A stretch of DNA of 64,000 nt from Toxoplasma gondii ME49 (GCF_000006565.2 NC_031474.1:2267662-2331661); one strand, 5' to 3'. Shown: positions 49,097-62,291, numbered from the stretch's first letter. The notes: generated by a model from the sequence alone, not told the origin. Numbers and translations are program-made.

Positions 49097-49840
49097 GTAC
49101 AACGCATAGAGGGAATACTGAACACACAGTCCCGGGCACATAGAAAAACTGGCATCTACCAGAGGAGACGCGACAACTGAGAAGGAAGAACAAGAGATAA
49201 ATGCGTCAACAGCAATTCAAATATAGAACTAAGTGACTGACCGAGTATGCATCCTGTTGGGTGGGAAAATGTTAGTGTGTGCCTTTGCAGAGTAACAGAA
49301 GAAAGGAAATTTCAAGAGTTCCCCAGTATGCTCGACTCTTCTTTTTTCCCTACCTAGAGCAAGAGACGAGATAACGAGACCGCCTGCAAAGCACGTGAGC
49401 CATCCGAGGAGACGTTCGGTCAGGGTTAATGGCGGGAAGCAGCAGCACCCTTCTTCTTCAAGATCGTCATACAGTTCACCACTTGACATCCCCAACGAAT
49501 CGGAAGTCTCCCCTCTGAGCCTTTCGGAAACAGTCCTCGGAAAAGCCAGCAGTCGTCCTCCCATATCCCGAGAGGAACTGGATGTTCTCTGAGGGAGCTG
49601 CCATTTATCGTGGTACGCTGGATGTCTTTGGGGACTTGCAGCTCTCCTATCGTCATGCGACACCGGCATGTGATATGAAGGAGCATACGTATGATTTCCC
49701 AGTTGTCGGTCATCGATGGATGTCACGTGCCCGGTCGCCCCTCCGGCTCCTTCTGGTGTGCTTCCACCGAAGCCATGAGGACGACCTTGTGATGAGGACA
49801 CAGACGAAACCAGAAGGGGAGCAGAGCTTATTCCAGACAT
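48111..49840 (-). CDS. SFT2-family Golgi/vesicle transport membrane protein
   Basis: Two exons, 49840-49354 and 48445-48111 (stop TAA), join in phase 1 to give 273 residues; typical SFT2 proteins have about 160-215. The extra length is a polar N-terminal extension (His/Arg/Ser/Gly-rich) before a short Cys cluster (EEGCCCFPPLTLTERL). The family core is clear: first helix GWLTCFAGGLVISSLAL, then GSFQDLVRGKSTKFAVAYTL with GN, helix two ending FLVGFRRQLEGM, two more hydrophobic helices, and the C-terminal signature WYSLSYIPYGRESV. The splice junction recreates the family's LxLGSF motif exactly. SFT2/SFT2D proteins are four-helix Golgi membrane proteins linked to fusion of endosome-derived retrograde vesicles. 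The intron (48446-49353) contains an exon of a gene on the opposite strand. Confidence 0.85.
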
Positions 49841-52800
49841 TGTGGCCCTTCAGTTTGCCGGCATTCGATTCGTATCGGAGGAGATGTGCTCCAAATGCGA
49901 AGAAAAAAACATTCTCACTTAGCTTGCAATTGACGCAAACCGTCGTGAGGAATTGTATTCCCTCCGCCTGATAACCCGACCCCACCCTGAAACCGACGAC
50001 TCCGATATTTGGGCTTTTGTCACTCAAAAGAAACAATGGTGGGGCACCTTCCTTCACAGTCTTCCAGCTTTGTCCCCGGTTGGGGACAAGCGGGAATGGA
50101 TACCGCACACCACGCCGGACAGGGAAGTTGCACAGAGTCACTTTCGAACAGAATCCAGGAAACAAAATCTCCCCTGGGATGACACGCAATCTAGTCTTGA
50201 GAAATGTCGATACAATTGTTGCTTCTGTGGATTATACCGCAGCACACAACGCACAGAAAACGTGGCCACGAGAGACAGTGACGCTACCACTCGGTAAAGT
50301 CGCAGGGAACCGGGAAAATCTATCGATTTCTGCGTAGAAAAGAACAAGAAAAGACGAACGATGACGGCCTCAGCAGATTGAAGATGCAAATCAACTCAAG
50401 ATGCTGAGAATAGAAGTACATTCTGACTGAAGTGAGCGACCGATTCACCAAAGACAAGGACAAAACAGTGAAATGGTATGCGACACCGAGTTCCGACGAC
50501 ACACGAAAAACGCCTCGCGGGGGCATGCCCACTTAGGGTTGTTGAACTGGGAGAAGAATGGAGAAGTACAGAACGAGTGCGATCGATGAAAAGCGGAAGT
50601 CTACGTGACTTCCATCCTCTGTTGTTTTGATAGCCGCCCTTGCCGTTACTGTAGAGAGAGATTCGAATAGAAACAGCAGCCTCGTCAGCTATGGCTTGCG
50701 CGCAACACCGTTGCCTGCTTGTCTCGCAGTAGGATGGTCCGTTTATGTGAAGACAACAAGACAGACAAGCACCGCACGGGCGACAGCAATAGTCGGTACA
50801 AAGTTGAAGCACGGTGGTTGATGAAGAACCAGTGGCAGAACAAATCTTTTTGTTGGTTACGCTGACTTCAGTCCGGATGGGACAGACGACAGCACTACAT
50901 AGGGTCACAAGAAAAATGAAAACGTACGCAACAATACACAAGAGTGGCGGTACACTGGCCAGATAATAAGGACAAGTGGAAGAAGGTATGGAAAAACTAA
51001 TAAGGCCTCCACTGAAGACTCAGTGAGAGACAAGATCTGTGTTTTCGTTAAGAGGTCATCCTACAAGTGCACGAATCCAACGCGTTTGAGAAAGCAGCAC
51101 CGTACAGAAGTCCTGAAAACTGTTGCGGCAGCATGGGGCTAACATTCAATTGTGGCTGCTGTACAGAGCAGACGCAACAGAGATCACGGCAAAGTTCGGT
51201 AGCCCGGCATCCGCAAAAAAGTCGGGCGACAATAAACAGGGTAGCCAGTTGCTGGTGCAAGTCGAATGACAACCGAAAAGAAGATAACGTGTCAAACAAA
51301 CAGCCAGTTGTGTACTGAAACACAATTCCATCGTAACGGTATACAGATAGAGGCACCGTACCGGTAGATATGAACAGAGCTGATGGTTGGCGGAGGTATG
51401 TAGGAGTCGTTGACTTTCGAGGAACTGTCACGAAAGCGATTTTCTGTATGCCTCGAGCGACGTGTTCTCTTAACGCTACATAGAATTTCCTGGAAGTGTC
51501 ATCCTGGGTCGCCTTCCGTACACTTCGCTGGAATCAGGTTCGGGCACTTGCAGGGGATCAGCATCAGAGAGTAGGCAAGTCTAGTCGATTAGAGGTTAGC
51601 AGAGTCATGGTTGGTCGAACGGATGAATCAAACAATGCGTCGGTATCGACAGTTTTCTTCGTGTTCGGAGTTCGAAAAGCGTTTCATGAGAGTGTGCACC
51701 TCAAGGAAACTCCTGTCAAACATCGACAATCTAGCGGAACCTGAGATTACTAGAGAGACTGACACAGTGCCAGACGGTTCTACCGAATTTTCAAGTTGGA
51801 CTATGAAAATGGTAGTCGACATGAGACAGAGTTATTCGCCGCCCTTCCCACTCGAATTACCGGCCGCAAAACGCCCGTTTCTGCCGCCACTCAGTCTATC
51901 GATCGATTGTACTTCTTGTGACTAGCTGAGGAAGCCGAAAATGGTCATGCGTAATGGACGCAACGTCCCACCTTGTTGGGTTGGCTGAACCAGCATCGGA
52001 CACGGCGACCGAACTATATGGACCATCCTGACTATGTGAACTGCGCTGAGAGTCACAGAGGTGGGCGTTAGACGCGTTTCATGCGACGCCCTCTGCTCTT
52101 CTCCCTTGAACTGTCGTTGCACAAGCATGAGCGTCGGCAGAAGCATCCATACAGCGTCTCACTTTACGTCTTCGGTCCTATTCCGCTGTCGTACGTACCC
52201 GGGACTATCAGAACGCAGAGGCGCTCCGCTATTCTTAAATATTATCTGGTGCGTCCGCAGTTCATTTCCTACGTGGACACCGGACTCGGGGCTGCAACGA
52301 TTGTTTTGTGGAGCTACTGTTTCCGTCAACTTCTGTGGCAACTGGGAATCCGCCGTTCCGACAACGTAGGAACTACTTCCCGTAATTCACAGCACATCCG
52401 CAAAGGCCCACAGCTTTCCATCGAACCAGGGCTTCGAACAGACACTGCCTTAGTGATTGGCTGTGGTAGCTATTCGAGTTCTTTATGTTTCTTGGCAAAC
52501 TCACTCCTGGGTTTCATGCGAATGCATATGCGTAGAAGTTCCTCTCCGAAAAGGACGAAAAACATGAATACAAACATAGACACGGAAATCCTGAAAAAGG
52601 TAACCGCGTCTGACAACTCGTGTACACTAAGTTACATCGGCGTGCTAATCTATCCGGCCACCATTCTGTAGTGTGCATGATGGCAGCGGACTATTCGTAT
52701 AAAGGCATCAACAGAAACAGGATGACCACAACAATCGTGTTGAGTGTTCTTGAGTGTCGATAATTGACGACCACGTCCAAGTTCGCCTCATCTGATCGTT

Positions 52801-53110
52801 GCAGTTACTCGTTGGTAGGTTACCAGCGCCAAATGCTACCGCGTCTTCGCTCGTCCCCAAACCGTCTGTTAAGCCTGTCCTCGTGGCCGCTCTAGTTCAC
52901 CGTCCATAGCATCGATCGTGTAGCTTCCGAAAGGCCGCCCGTCGGCACAGCAAAATTCCTCGTTATCACTACAACTCATTCTCTTGCACCATCGTTCCAG
53001 GTACAATCGAGGCGACGTGCCTCATGTGGGCCAGGACAGCAACAAGCACAGCATTTCCTAACTCCCAACAGCCGCCGTTGCCTGTTTGGACCGTTTGGCT
53101 CTACACTGGC
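49841..53110. other. Region upstream of SFT2, with possible unassigned exons
   Basis: It should contain the SFT2 promoter and 5' UTR on the left and the 3' UTR of the 53-62 kb ApiAP2 gene on the right. On the + strand, 50068-50293 is a candidate exon: acceptor after CTTCACAGTCTTCCAG, 75 codons, donor GTAAAG in phase 1. Its product (RVTFEQNPGNKISPGMTRNL...) faintly recalls an ASH/MSP beta-sandwich. Another open + frame at about 51.61-51.92 kb (MNQTMRRYRQF...) may be an exon. No complete gene could be built. Confidence 0.25.
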
Positions 53111-56100
53111 TCAGGCAGTGGCGGGTTCTCCCACCTCAAGACATGATGAGAGCGATTCAGTTCCGCATTTGCGTTTCTTGAGCTCCATCGGATCTTCCTC
53201 ACACGCTCGTTTCCTTGCTCCTGGATCCGCTCTCACGCCATCTCCTGACCCCTTGATGGCTGTGGCCATTCCTTCACAGGAACTGACGGAAGCTCGATTC
53301 TCTTCACCACCCGTAGTTCTACCTGTCGGCGGCTTGGCACTCGGCGTCACCTGATCTGCACAACCACTGCATGCTCTATCTCCATCCGTTAAAAGAACAC
53401 TTGAGGCAGCCTCGCGGTCGGTCGGGGGGCTGCAATCTAGCTTGGATCGTTCATGACCTTCTTCATCCTGCCTACCGTGGTGCCTGCCGTTCGGAGATTC
53501 CGGCACAACACTTCTGAACACATCGGCATCGTGATGGGCCCTCAGCGCTTGAGTGGGACAAATGTTCACTTCACTACTGGGGGCACATTCTACTTTGATC
53601 TCCACTGTATTTCCAGCTTCCTCCCCCGGGTTCCCCTTGTCGTTTCCCTGAAGTCCTTCTTCCTTGTTTTCCTTATTCGCATTACTCTTATCTGCCGCTC
53701 TCGCTCGAGGTGCGTTCGACGCATTAAGGCCTCGCGAACCTTGTCGACGACCGTTCCCGCCACAGGGGATGCCTGAGGTCAGAGACCGTTCCAGGATGAC
53801 CTTCACTGGTGAGCCAATGCGAGAAACGGCAGACCACGGAAACTGTGTCTGTGCATCTTGGTCAAACGTCGTCTCATCATAGATGGTGCAAGCAGCCGTC
53901 GGCTGGCCTGCCACAACTTCTGCAGTATGCGACGACGTACGCTCCTCGAGACTGTCTCTCAGGCCAACAGAACACGCCGAACCCGACTCAGACTGACTCT
54001 CTTCCCCCCGACTTGATTTTGCGCCCGACCTTGCGCTTTCAGTGAGTGCTGGATAACCACATGACGTGAATTGCACGTCCCCTCCTGCGATACACGTAGC
54101 GAACCTTCCCAAATCCCCAGTTGATTCTCTCAAATTCTTCAGAACTGGCAGTTCCATAGCATGAAAGATATCTCGATTATTGGTAACCACCTTCCCGCAC
54201 TCTACCGCCATGGCCAGCGAGCTCTTTATCGGCTCTGGCCCTGCGCCCGAATCCGGAAGCGAGACGGTCGCTGAGAGTGTTGCCTCAGCAGACAGGGCTG
54301 GAGGCGACGCCGGCGAAGCACGGTCAGATGACATCCCCTGAGAATGGCGGAGCAAGGTAAACGAAGTGATGCGGGCAGCTGTCTGCGAGCCAGGCAGAGA
54401 GCTAGAAGCGGCTGTTGAAGGCTGTACATCGGTTGTGTGACACGTCGATTCGCCTCCAAATGCCCTGGGAACGGAGCAGACGGCCGACACTCCAGCAGTT
54501 CCTTGGGACGTGCTCAGTACTGAAACTGGAGGTTCCGTGTTGGTTTCCATCCTTGTCGCCTCAACGTCGTTTGCCTGTGCAGTGCCGCGCTCGGGTCCTC
54601 GCTGAAGCCCCGTATCTCCCGACACGGTGACAGCAGAGTTCGCGGATTGCTCGTTGCAAGGCGCATGCAGGCCCCGTTCAGCTTGAAAGTTTTCTTTTTC
54701 GTTCACTGAGCAACTTTCACATTGTTTGACGTGAGCGTTGTCTTCTTCGTTCCTCACAGCCGCCTTCTCAGGATTGTTTCCCCCCTCCCCTGGTGCAGCT
54801 GTTTCGCCGTCTTGCTTCAACGCAGAAAAAGAAACTGCAGTGGAGGAAGCAGGTGGAGAAGCTGATGAAGAATTCGAACTCGCGGACCCAGACGCCGGCA
54901 ATGAATCAGAACCTGCTGCGTTCGCTCCCAAACCGGAGGCGGCATTTCGCGGTGGGCGAACGGCCGCAGCGAGAGGTCCAGCGCTAGTGTCCCCTCCGTC
55001 GACACCCCCGGCTGAACCCGCGTTCTTCTTGTCTTGGTCATTGCTCTCTTCGCGTCCGTCTTCTGCATCAAGCGGCGTTTCCCCTTTTTGCGCGGGAGGC
55101 GGCGCACGTACCGGCTGTGCAGGAGGGGCGGCGTCCACAGCCTTTCGGACAATGTCCAGAAGCGCTGCAGGGTTCGCCTTCACGCCTGCGTCGAAATCAA
55201 CAATCTCCGCACATGTCGGATTGTCATGCAGTCCCAACTGGACTCGCTTCGCCTCGTACCTGATATAAAATGCATTCACACACGACGGCTGACATATGTG
55301 CATTTGCCTGTGCTCCGCACAGGACATAGGCAAAAATGTGAAGGTATACAAGTGTGCATGCATATGAGTATGCTTGAGCAGTCCAGCACAGGTGGTGCTC
55401 GGGACATTTATACATGCGGCAAGAATACGCATTTTCCAGCGCAACGAACACTGTGACACCTCGGGCATCAGTGTAGTTTACGCAGAATCGCCTGTGCGGG
55501 TAGCACAACGTTAGAAACTGCAATATCGCAGATGGCAGCTGCCACACAACGCCGTTTCCATATCTATGCAAGCAATGCCTCTTCACTGGGTCGTACAGTC
55601 AAACCAGAAGGTGCACTCGAACTTTATCTTGAGCGTCAACTTTGCGAAGAGCAGCATTTCATCGTGAGCACAACACACGCAGCTGGATTCGTGTCTTAAA
55701 ATTACTCAAAGGACATGGCATTGTAATACAGCTTCTAGGTTAGTCCACACGTCCAATGATACGTGTGCAGTCTATCAGTGCTCAATGACGCGCGTACGAT
55801 CTCCTTTTGTTCGGAGGACGTGTTTCTCACCAGTCCATAGCCTTTTCGTGAGCGCCCTCAAAACCGAATTTCTTCACAGAGAACGAGGCGCGATGTCGGC
55901 CATTGTGTCGCGTGACGCACACGGACCACTTCCCACTCTTGCAGTCATACACGACACCTGGGGGCCGGCGCGTCAGCTGGAAAAACGAAAAGAGATAAAT
56001 CAAGATGCAAAATGGTCGTTCTGCTTTCGGCAAGCGCGTTCGATATCATCGACACCACGACAACGCCAGCGCTACCAAAGGGATCCGGATCGCTTGCGCG

Positions 56101-59100
56101 TTGAGTAAGTGAGGGAGACCACGTAGTGAAGAGTCGTTTTCACACGCTCTGCTAGTCGAAAATGAACCTTACTAGGTTCCAACGCTGGTTGTGTCTCCTA
56201 AGCCTAGCCGATCAAAACACCCCCTCCCTTCCAGTCCTCCCTGAGAAAGGGTTTTGTTTAGTGTCTAGATGGAAGCATATTACTCTGGAAAACCGCTGCC
56301 GAGCAGGACAAACACTATGACCTCGCTGTGGCCGTGACTCGTGTTGCCTGTTTGTCGTCCTTCCTTATTGTCTTCGTTTCCCCACTACTGCCCTCGCGAA
56401 TGTACAGAAGACGAATCGGCACTCTTCTGTTCGCTTTGGCTCTTGAGCTTACTCGACAGACGGTTTGAACGGCTTGCCGATGAGCTTCTCTAACACCAAG
56501 AACAGCACACTCGCACCGCCGCCTCTGCACGAGACCATCCTTCATCCGCCAGAGTGAAAAGAAGCAATGTTCCTCTTTGTCATACACAACGGCTGGGAAG
56601 GACGGAAGGAAAGGAAGCAGCGCCTCGGTTGCATCCCTGTCAAGAGGTGGGTCTTCTGGCGGGATAGGCGTGGCCCACCACCCATTCCGGAAGAGCTGGA
56701 ACAGAGGAAAGGGAGAGCGAGACGTCGGATCTGACAACGAATTTGAACCTGTCGCTGTGTCTCTCGTCCCTTGTCCATCGTCAGGCCCGCGTGCATCACC
56801 TTTCTGCGACATGCCGCCGTCGGATGCCCTGCACAGTGTGTCGTCTTCCGGTCCCACAGTTGCCGCAGAAAGTGCACCTGGTCCCGCTAGCGCGCCTTGC
56901 CTCTCAATTCCACCGTGGACTCGCGGCTCACAGAAAGAGACGGAACGAGCACCAGCGGAAAGGACGGAGCCCGCTGCAGCAAGCGCCCCAGGAACCACCG
57001 GAACGGCCCCACCAACAGGTGCACTCCCCTGGTAAGACGGCAAACCCCCTCGAGATTCAGATCCGGTCGACTGACCCGCTTCACTTGTGTCGCGAGAGGC
57101 TCCGAATGCCCCTGGTGTACTCACTGCAGTTGTTGTGGAAGGCATCCGAATAAACGGGACGTTCAGTGTCCCGCATTTCACGCCTCCGAAAGGTGTCCCT
57201 CCAACAGGTGTGCTGCTCACACTGGTGGTTCCAGGAGTTGTTCCCGATGAAAGGGAGTAAGAAAGGAAGAGCTGCCCAGAAGGCGTCACTTGCGCACGGA
57301 GCGAAGGGGCCGCGTTACCTCCTCCAGACACGCCCGGCAGATTCTGAAGGAGGAACCCTGGCGAAGTGTTGATGGCCAAACCGTTGGTTGCCTGCGACTG
57401 AGAAGAACCAAAGACATTTGCGGCCGGGTCGCCCGTGGGGGACGAAGGCAACGGAAAGGCAGCAGAACAGGCAGGATTCTGGCCACTTACAGAGCCGGTC
57501 AACTGGGAAAGAGACACGTTGCCTCCTCCGGCGACAAACATGGGCGAGGCCACACATGTCCCTGTCTGCTGTGAGAGTACTGTGGAGGACGAAGGAAGAG
57601 ACAGATTGGTAAAGAGGGCCACGTTACTCGGATGGAGCTGCAGTTGCTGAAGCTGGAGAGGTGTGAAAGAAATGGCGAGGGGCAGAGAGGGTGCGCCCGC
57701 GGGAAGGGTCGCACACGACGACGAAGAGAACACCGAAAGGCCCTGCTTGGTTCCGCCCACTTCTCCGGAGGTGCCTGAGACAGTTCCTGCACTGCCAGAT
57801 GGCCTCTCATCTTTCTCGCTGCTTCCCGGGGGCACGGACGTCTTCAGGCCGTCTCCCGATGAAGCCGATGGCGTTTCTTGAGAGACAGGCGCGCCTCCTG
57901 GCTGCGATACAGGGACACTGGCAGACGAGGAAATACTGACAGCCCCGCTGCCTCGCTGTGTATTCAGTGGCCGCGACGGCGGCGCCCCATCCACGGAAGA
58001 CACAGGAAAAATGGTTCCTTGTCCTGTCAGGTCTGTCGGGCTGACCGGAGCAAGTGCGCCCGACGGAGGGCCAGCCACAGGCAATGCAAGAGATGTGGGG
58101 TGAACAACAGAGAGGTGCGAACGCGGCTGACATGATAATTGCCTTAACATAGCCGCAGGCTGCCCTGCACCAGCGATCCCAGGTGACCCGTTTGCGTGAA
58201 GGCTAGTAAGAATGGGATTGGCGACACATGCTGAGGCGACACTTCCCGGTCCTCCGCCTTGTTTCGCAAGATTCGGTGTTAGCAAGCCCATCGTTTGAGA
58301 GAGATCCTGCTGCTTCGCATCGTCAAACAAGCGGCAAACGGCCGCGTTTGTGGAACCTAAACACCCCTCTTCGCTGCAAGATGCCACGGACGGCAGGCCG
58401 GAAGAAACAGGCACAGATGCCTCCATCGGACCCGCACCACTTTTCTCTCTTTTGCTCTCTAGTAGCATCATGCCTTCCGAGACATGGGCTTGACTGATCC
58501 CTTGGTCCAAAGATGAAGACGATCCCGTATTCGACGCCGCTGTACCAATGACGGAGTCCTGAAGAGAGGAATGGATGCTTCGTCCCTCTCCGAAGACACC
58601 GTCCCCTGACACTGACCTCTCCGCTGTTTCCGTGTCTCGGTTGATTCCTGCCTGGATGGCCGCTGCCGCTCCCCGTGTTGTCATTCTTCCGCTTTGCGAC
58701 AGTATCCCTTCTGCGACTAACACGGCCGATCCAGACAAAGCGCGCTGACTCGAAGATACCTCGGAAACCGCTTGGGCCAAACCGGCAGCTGAGCCCTCGC
58801 CCGCAGAAGCGTGGAGATATCCGGCTTCGCTTTGAAAAGGATTCGACAACGGCGGATGAGGAAGAGGGAGCGATGGTGAAACACCAAACGAGGAAGATAT
58901 TTCGTGGCCTTGAGGGGATGCAAGTGGAGGGACAGACGAGACCGCGGAAGAAGCGGGTGAAACAGGGACCTCCCCAGACAAGAGTTGAGCATCATGATGA
59001 TGGAGCGAGAGCGAGCCCACTGGAAGATCTTCTCCTCTCCAGTCGCGTCTCCCTGTAAATCCAGGGTAGCGGAAAAGCCGCAGTCCGTGATCTGGATGAG

Positions 59101-62100
59101 AAAGCGCAGCAGGCGTACCGCCTGATCGAGAGAAGCTTTGCTTGCCATACGGTTGAGGGAAGAAGCTACTCAAACGAGCTGACAGAGAAGCTGTCACTGT
59201 CCCTGAACCGCGTCCCACAATGGGCGTGCTACATCGCCTCTCTGTCTCCCCTAAACTCCCAGAGCGAAGACGAGAGAGGGGCGCAAGCCCCAGACGCTCG
59301 GCAGCAAAAGCCGACGAGGAAAGGGTCCTCGGTTGATGTCCCACACGAACCCTCTCCAACGCCATCGCGTCCTGGGGTGGTTCAAAGATAGCCTCTGGAA
59401 ACGCAGGCGTCAAGCAGAAGTCATGCGCCTCTTTGGAAGATATAAACAGACGGTCTAATGCCTCGTAGACGGTATCCAGTGCACGGCCCAGAGACCGCGG
59501 TCCATCCTGCTTCACGAGCTCAGTGATTGGACTGACGTGCCGTTCCCCGTCGCTTTGTAGCGGGGCAAACGCAGAACAGCGTTGACCATCGAGGCCTTCT
59601 CCTGAAAACGGAGAAGAACCGATAACGTCGTTTTCATCACTGAGCGACGGTGACGGCGAGCGGGTGCTACTCGATCTTCTCCGCTGAGAGGCAGATGCCA
59701 ACTCTTTCGCGTGTCCTCTGCTTCCCCGGCTCCACTTTCTCGCGGAAGCAGCTCCGCGCTCGAACCCACGCAATGCGTGATCATCTTGTTGTCCGTGTTC
59801 ATCGCCCATCAGACTGTCCAGGTTTCCTTTCTGTTCTTCCTCCACCTCTTTGTCAGAAGAAAGATTCTTCAAGAGAACCCACTCCGCCAAGTGTGGCACT
59901 GCAGGTGTATGAGTCAGCGGCAGGCCCAGGCGAGAAAAAAGCGGCTCGAAAATCTCTCGATAGGGGCCGAGATCGCTGTCAGTCTTTGCGTTTCGAATCT
60001 GAAAGATATGAAATGAGAACGCGTGTGACCGAGTGGTCGAGCGCCAGAAAGATGCTCGAAGTTTAACCAAACCCGTAAGCAGTTGGACGTACACCTCAGC
60101 CTGTTGCGCGACTGTGCAGGGAAAGGCAGATGCATGAGGACGAAATAGTTCGAATGCACTGGTCAAATCATTTAGCCTCGCTTCGCCCTCGCTCCCTGGG
60201 ACCCTCTGAGAACCACAGGAGCTGGCTAAACAGGGGAACATGGTAGCCGTCTTGTCTACAGAGAAAGGGAACCCCAGCCGTGATGCAGCTTGCCGTTCTC
60301 CGCAAGCAGCAACCACACAGGCCCCATGCGCAGCAGCGCAGACTTCTCCCGTGTGTTGTGCACTTGCGGGCAACGTTGGCACCGACGAATCGCAAGAGTC
60401 ATTTCTCCTCAACAGAGAGTCGGGTGTGCACGAACAAGCTGAGACATCGCTTGCCGTCTCTGAACGAACGAGAGACGCCTTTTCGGTTCGAAGCTGCAAC
60501 TGAAGATCAGATGAAACGGGGGAAGGGTGCGTGTCCCCCGATAAAGAAGAGATGCTTGCAGAAACTTTGTCTTCGGAAGGGTCGTCTTCCTTGTCTCCAT
60601 TGCTCCCGACTCGCGGCGTCGTTTCGTGTTCAGGAACGTCGCCATCACAGCGAGACGAGGTACGTCCGTGTACACGCGTGTCCGATGCCACCTCAGAGAC
60701 CGATCCAGGGCGCACTCCACCGGAAGGCTGCTCTAATGTCACGGATCGACCAGAGTCACATGCTGACTGCAGGCTTCGCGAGGAAGTGCCGAGCGAAGAA
60801 TCCTGAGAGGGAGACGATGAAGAGAAAGAAGATGCAAGCGGTTGACAAAGAGACGAGGACACCGGGGATGGGGGCACTGGCAACGTGGAAGCGGCCCGAC
60901 TCGCGCGAAGAACTGAGCCGTCTGTCGGTGAGCCTGAAAGAGCCTGGGCAGTCGAAGGTGATGAGGAATGAAGAGACGAAAAAACAAGGGACGGCGAACA
61001 CGACTTCGCGGTCCAATCCTGCGAGTCCCCAGTCCCGTCACATCTGACAGAACCAGACGATGCGGTATGTGTTCCAGCACAGTCTCGCTGACACTGCGGA
61101 CGCATAGAACAAGATGAAGACGTTGAGCTCCGGTCGCACCCTGAATCTGCAGCATGTGCCCTGTCCTCGGAGTCCCGGTCGGCGATTAGAGAAGAATCAA
61201 GGACAGCCCGCTGGGGCCCGGACACCGGCGAAGACGCCTGCTGGTCACGGGCAGTGGCAGAAGAAGCTGGAGATGATTGAGACGTGGAGACCGCAGTCAG
61301 TGTACGGGGAGAGGGGGAACAAACGGCCACAGGAGAAGAGGAAGGAGAAGCCGAAGAAGGATAATACGACGGAAGAGAAGACAAACACGGTGCAGATGAC
61401 GGGGACGAGGCGGACGTCAAATCGATACACAATGAGGGTGACGCAGTTGAACACGAAAAATGTTGTGCGCATTGGGTGACGGACGCACTCGGGAAGGGAG
61501 AGACGGGAGACGATGGACGGGGCTGGGATCGCGGCAGTGAGACCCAGGAAGAATCCTTCTCAAACAAATTCTCCTTTCCTTGGCCATTGGCCTGCGCGTA
61601 AGGACGGCAAAAACAGAATAAGCAACATCGTGACACAAGTCTGCCTAACCAACCCAACGAGACTCACAAAACGCCTTGTTCACGTTCAAACTAAAGTGGC
61701 CAACACGCCGCCGTCAAAGAACAGTTGTGGCCTCTGTGACCTGTTATCTAGTGAACTCCTAGGGCAGATTCTGTTCCATCATTTTCAACGAAGCGAGAAG
61801 CAACTGTCATCTACACGACCGACTTCGGTTGAAACAGGGAGCACACACGGCGGTGAGAAAGGTTTGTCGTCTTCGCACGCCAAGATACAACTACGAGAAA
61901 CCCACGAGCCCCCAACGAACACAAAACTTACCTTTGCGGCACAGTCCTCCTGTTTGGAGCACGCCGCCGACATGTGGGTCGGGAGATCGGGCGGTAGGGT
62001 CCCTCCTGGTTTACAAAGTAGTGGAACATTCTGTAGTTCTCCGCCCGCCTCAGCACTGAGGCAGGACACACTCTTTCGTCCTCGCCCTTCTTCTCTCATC

Positions 62101-62291
62101 GCTGTCCCGCTGACTGAACCTTCAGAAGACGGCTCTTCTGTCAAGGATGACGAACGACAAGCCAGTTCCCCAACATAAATGCAGGAACTCGTTTCCTCCT
62201 CCGAGCGCGCTGACTCCGTCCTGCACAAACTCCCGCTGCTGCCTGTCTTGGCAGCTGTCGCCACCTCTTGTGGCTTTTTCACGAGCAGCAT
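53111..62291 (-). CDS. Giant ApiAP2 transcription factor, tandem AP2 domains
   Basis: Four exons chain in phase: 62291-61932, 61591-56453, 55976-55831 and 55259-53111, giving 2,597 residues. ATG 62291 is the first Met after an in-frame TGA. Exon 1 (120 residues) splices to a phase-0 acceptor upstream of ANGQGKENLF. Exon 2 is mostly Ser/Pro/Gly low complexity with one folded-looking island at about residues 590-700. Two AP2 domains lie nearly back to back: domain 1 (about 1785-1833, FPAVVYDKEEHCFFSLW ... VREAHRQAVQTVCR) ends exactly at the exon 2 donor; domain 2 (about 1838-1889) fills exon 3 (PPGVVYDCKSGKWSVCV ... FSVKKFGFEGAHEKAMDW) and its last helix runs into exon 4 through a split Trp codon. 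The C-terminal 710 residues are low complexity and acidic. Domain 2 is canonical, domain 1 diverged. It should act as a nuclear DNA-binding regulator. Confidence 0.85.

Noticed and set aside
60280..61047. Long + strand open frame (255 codons)
   Set aside because: Antisense shadow of the Ser/Pro-rich exon 2 of the ApiAP2 gene; composition mirrors the real frame and there is no independent splice logic.
56315..61657. Treating the 1,780-codon frame as a complete gene starting at 61657
   Set aside because: A phase-0 acceptor at 61592 joins to a phase-0 donor at 61932 and an ATG at 62291; the sequence between 61657 and 61592 is intron-like, and the frame reads through the donor at 56452 into non-coding sequence.
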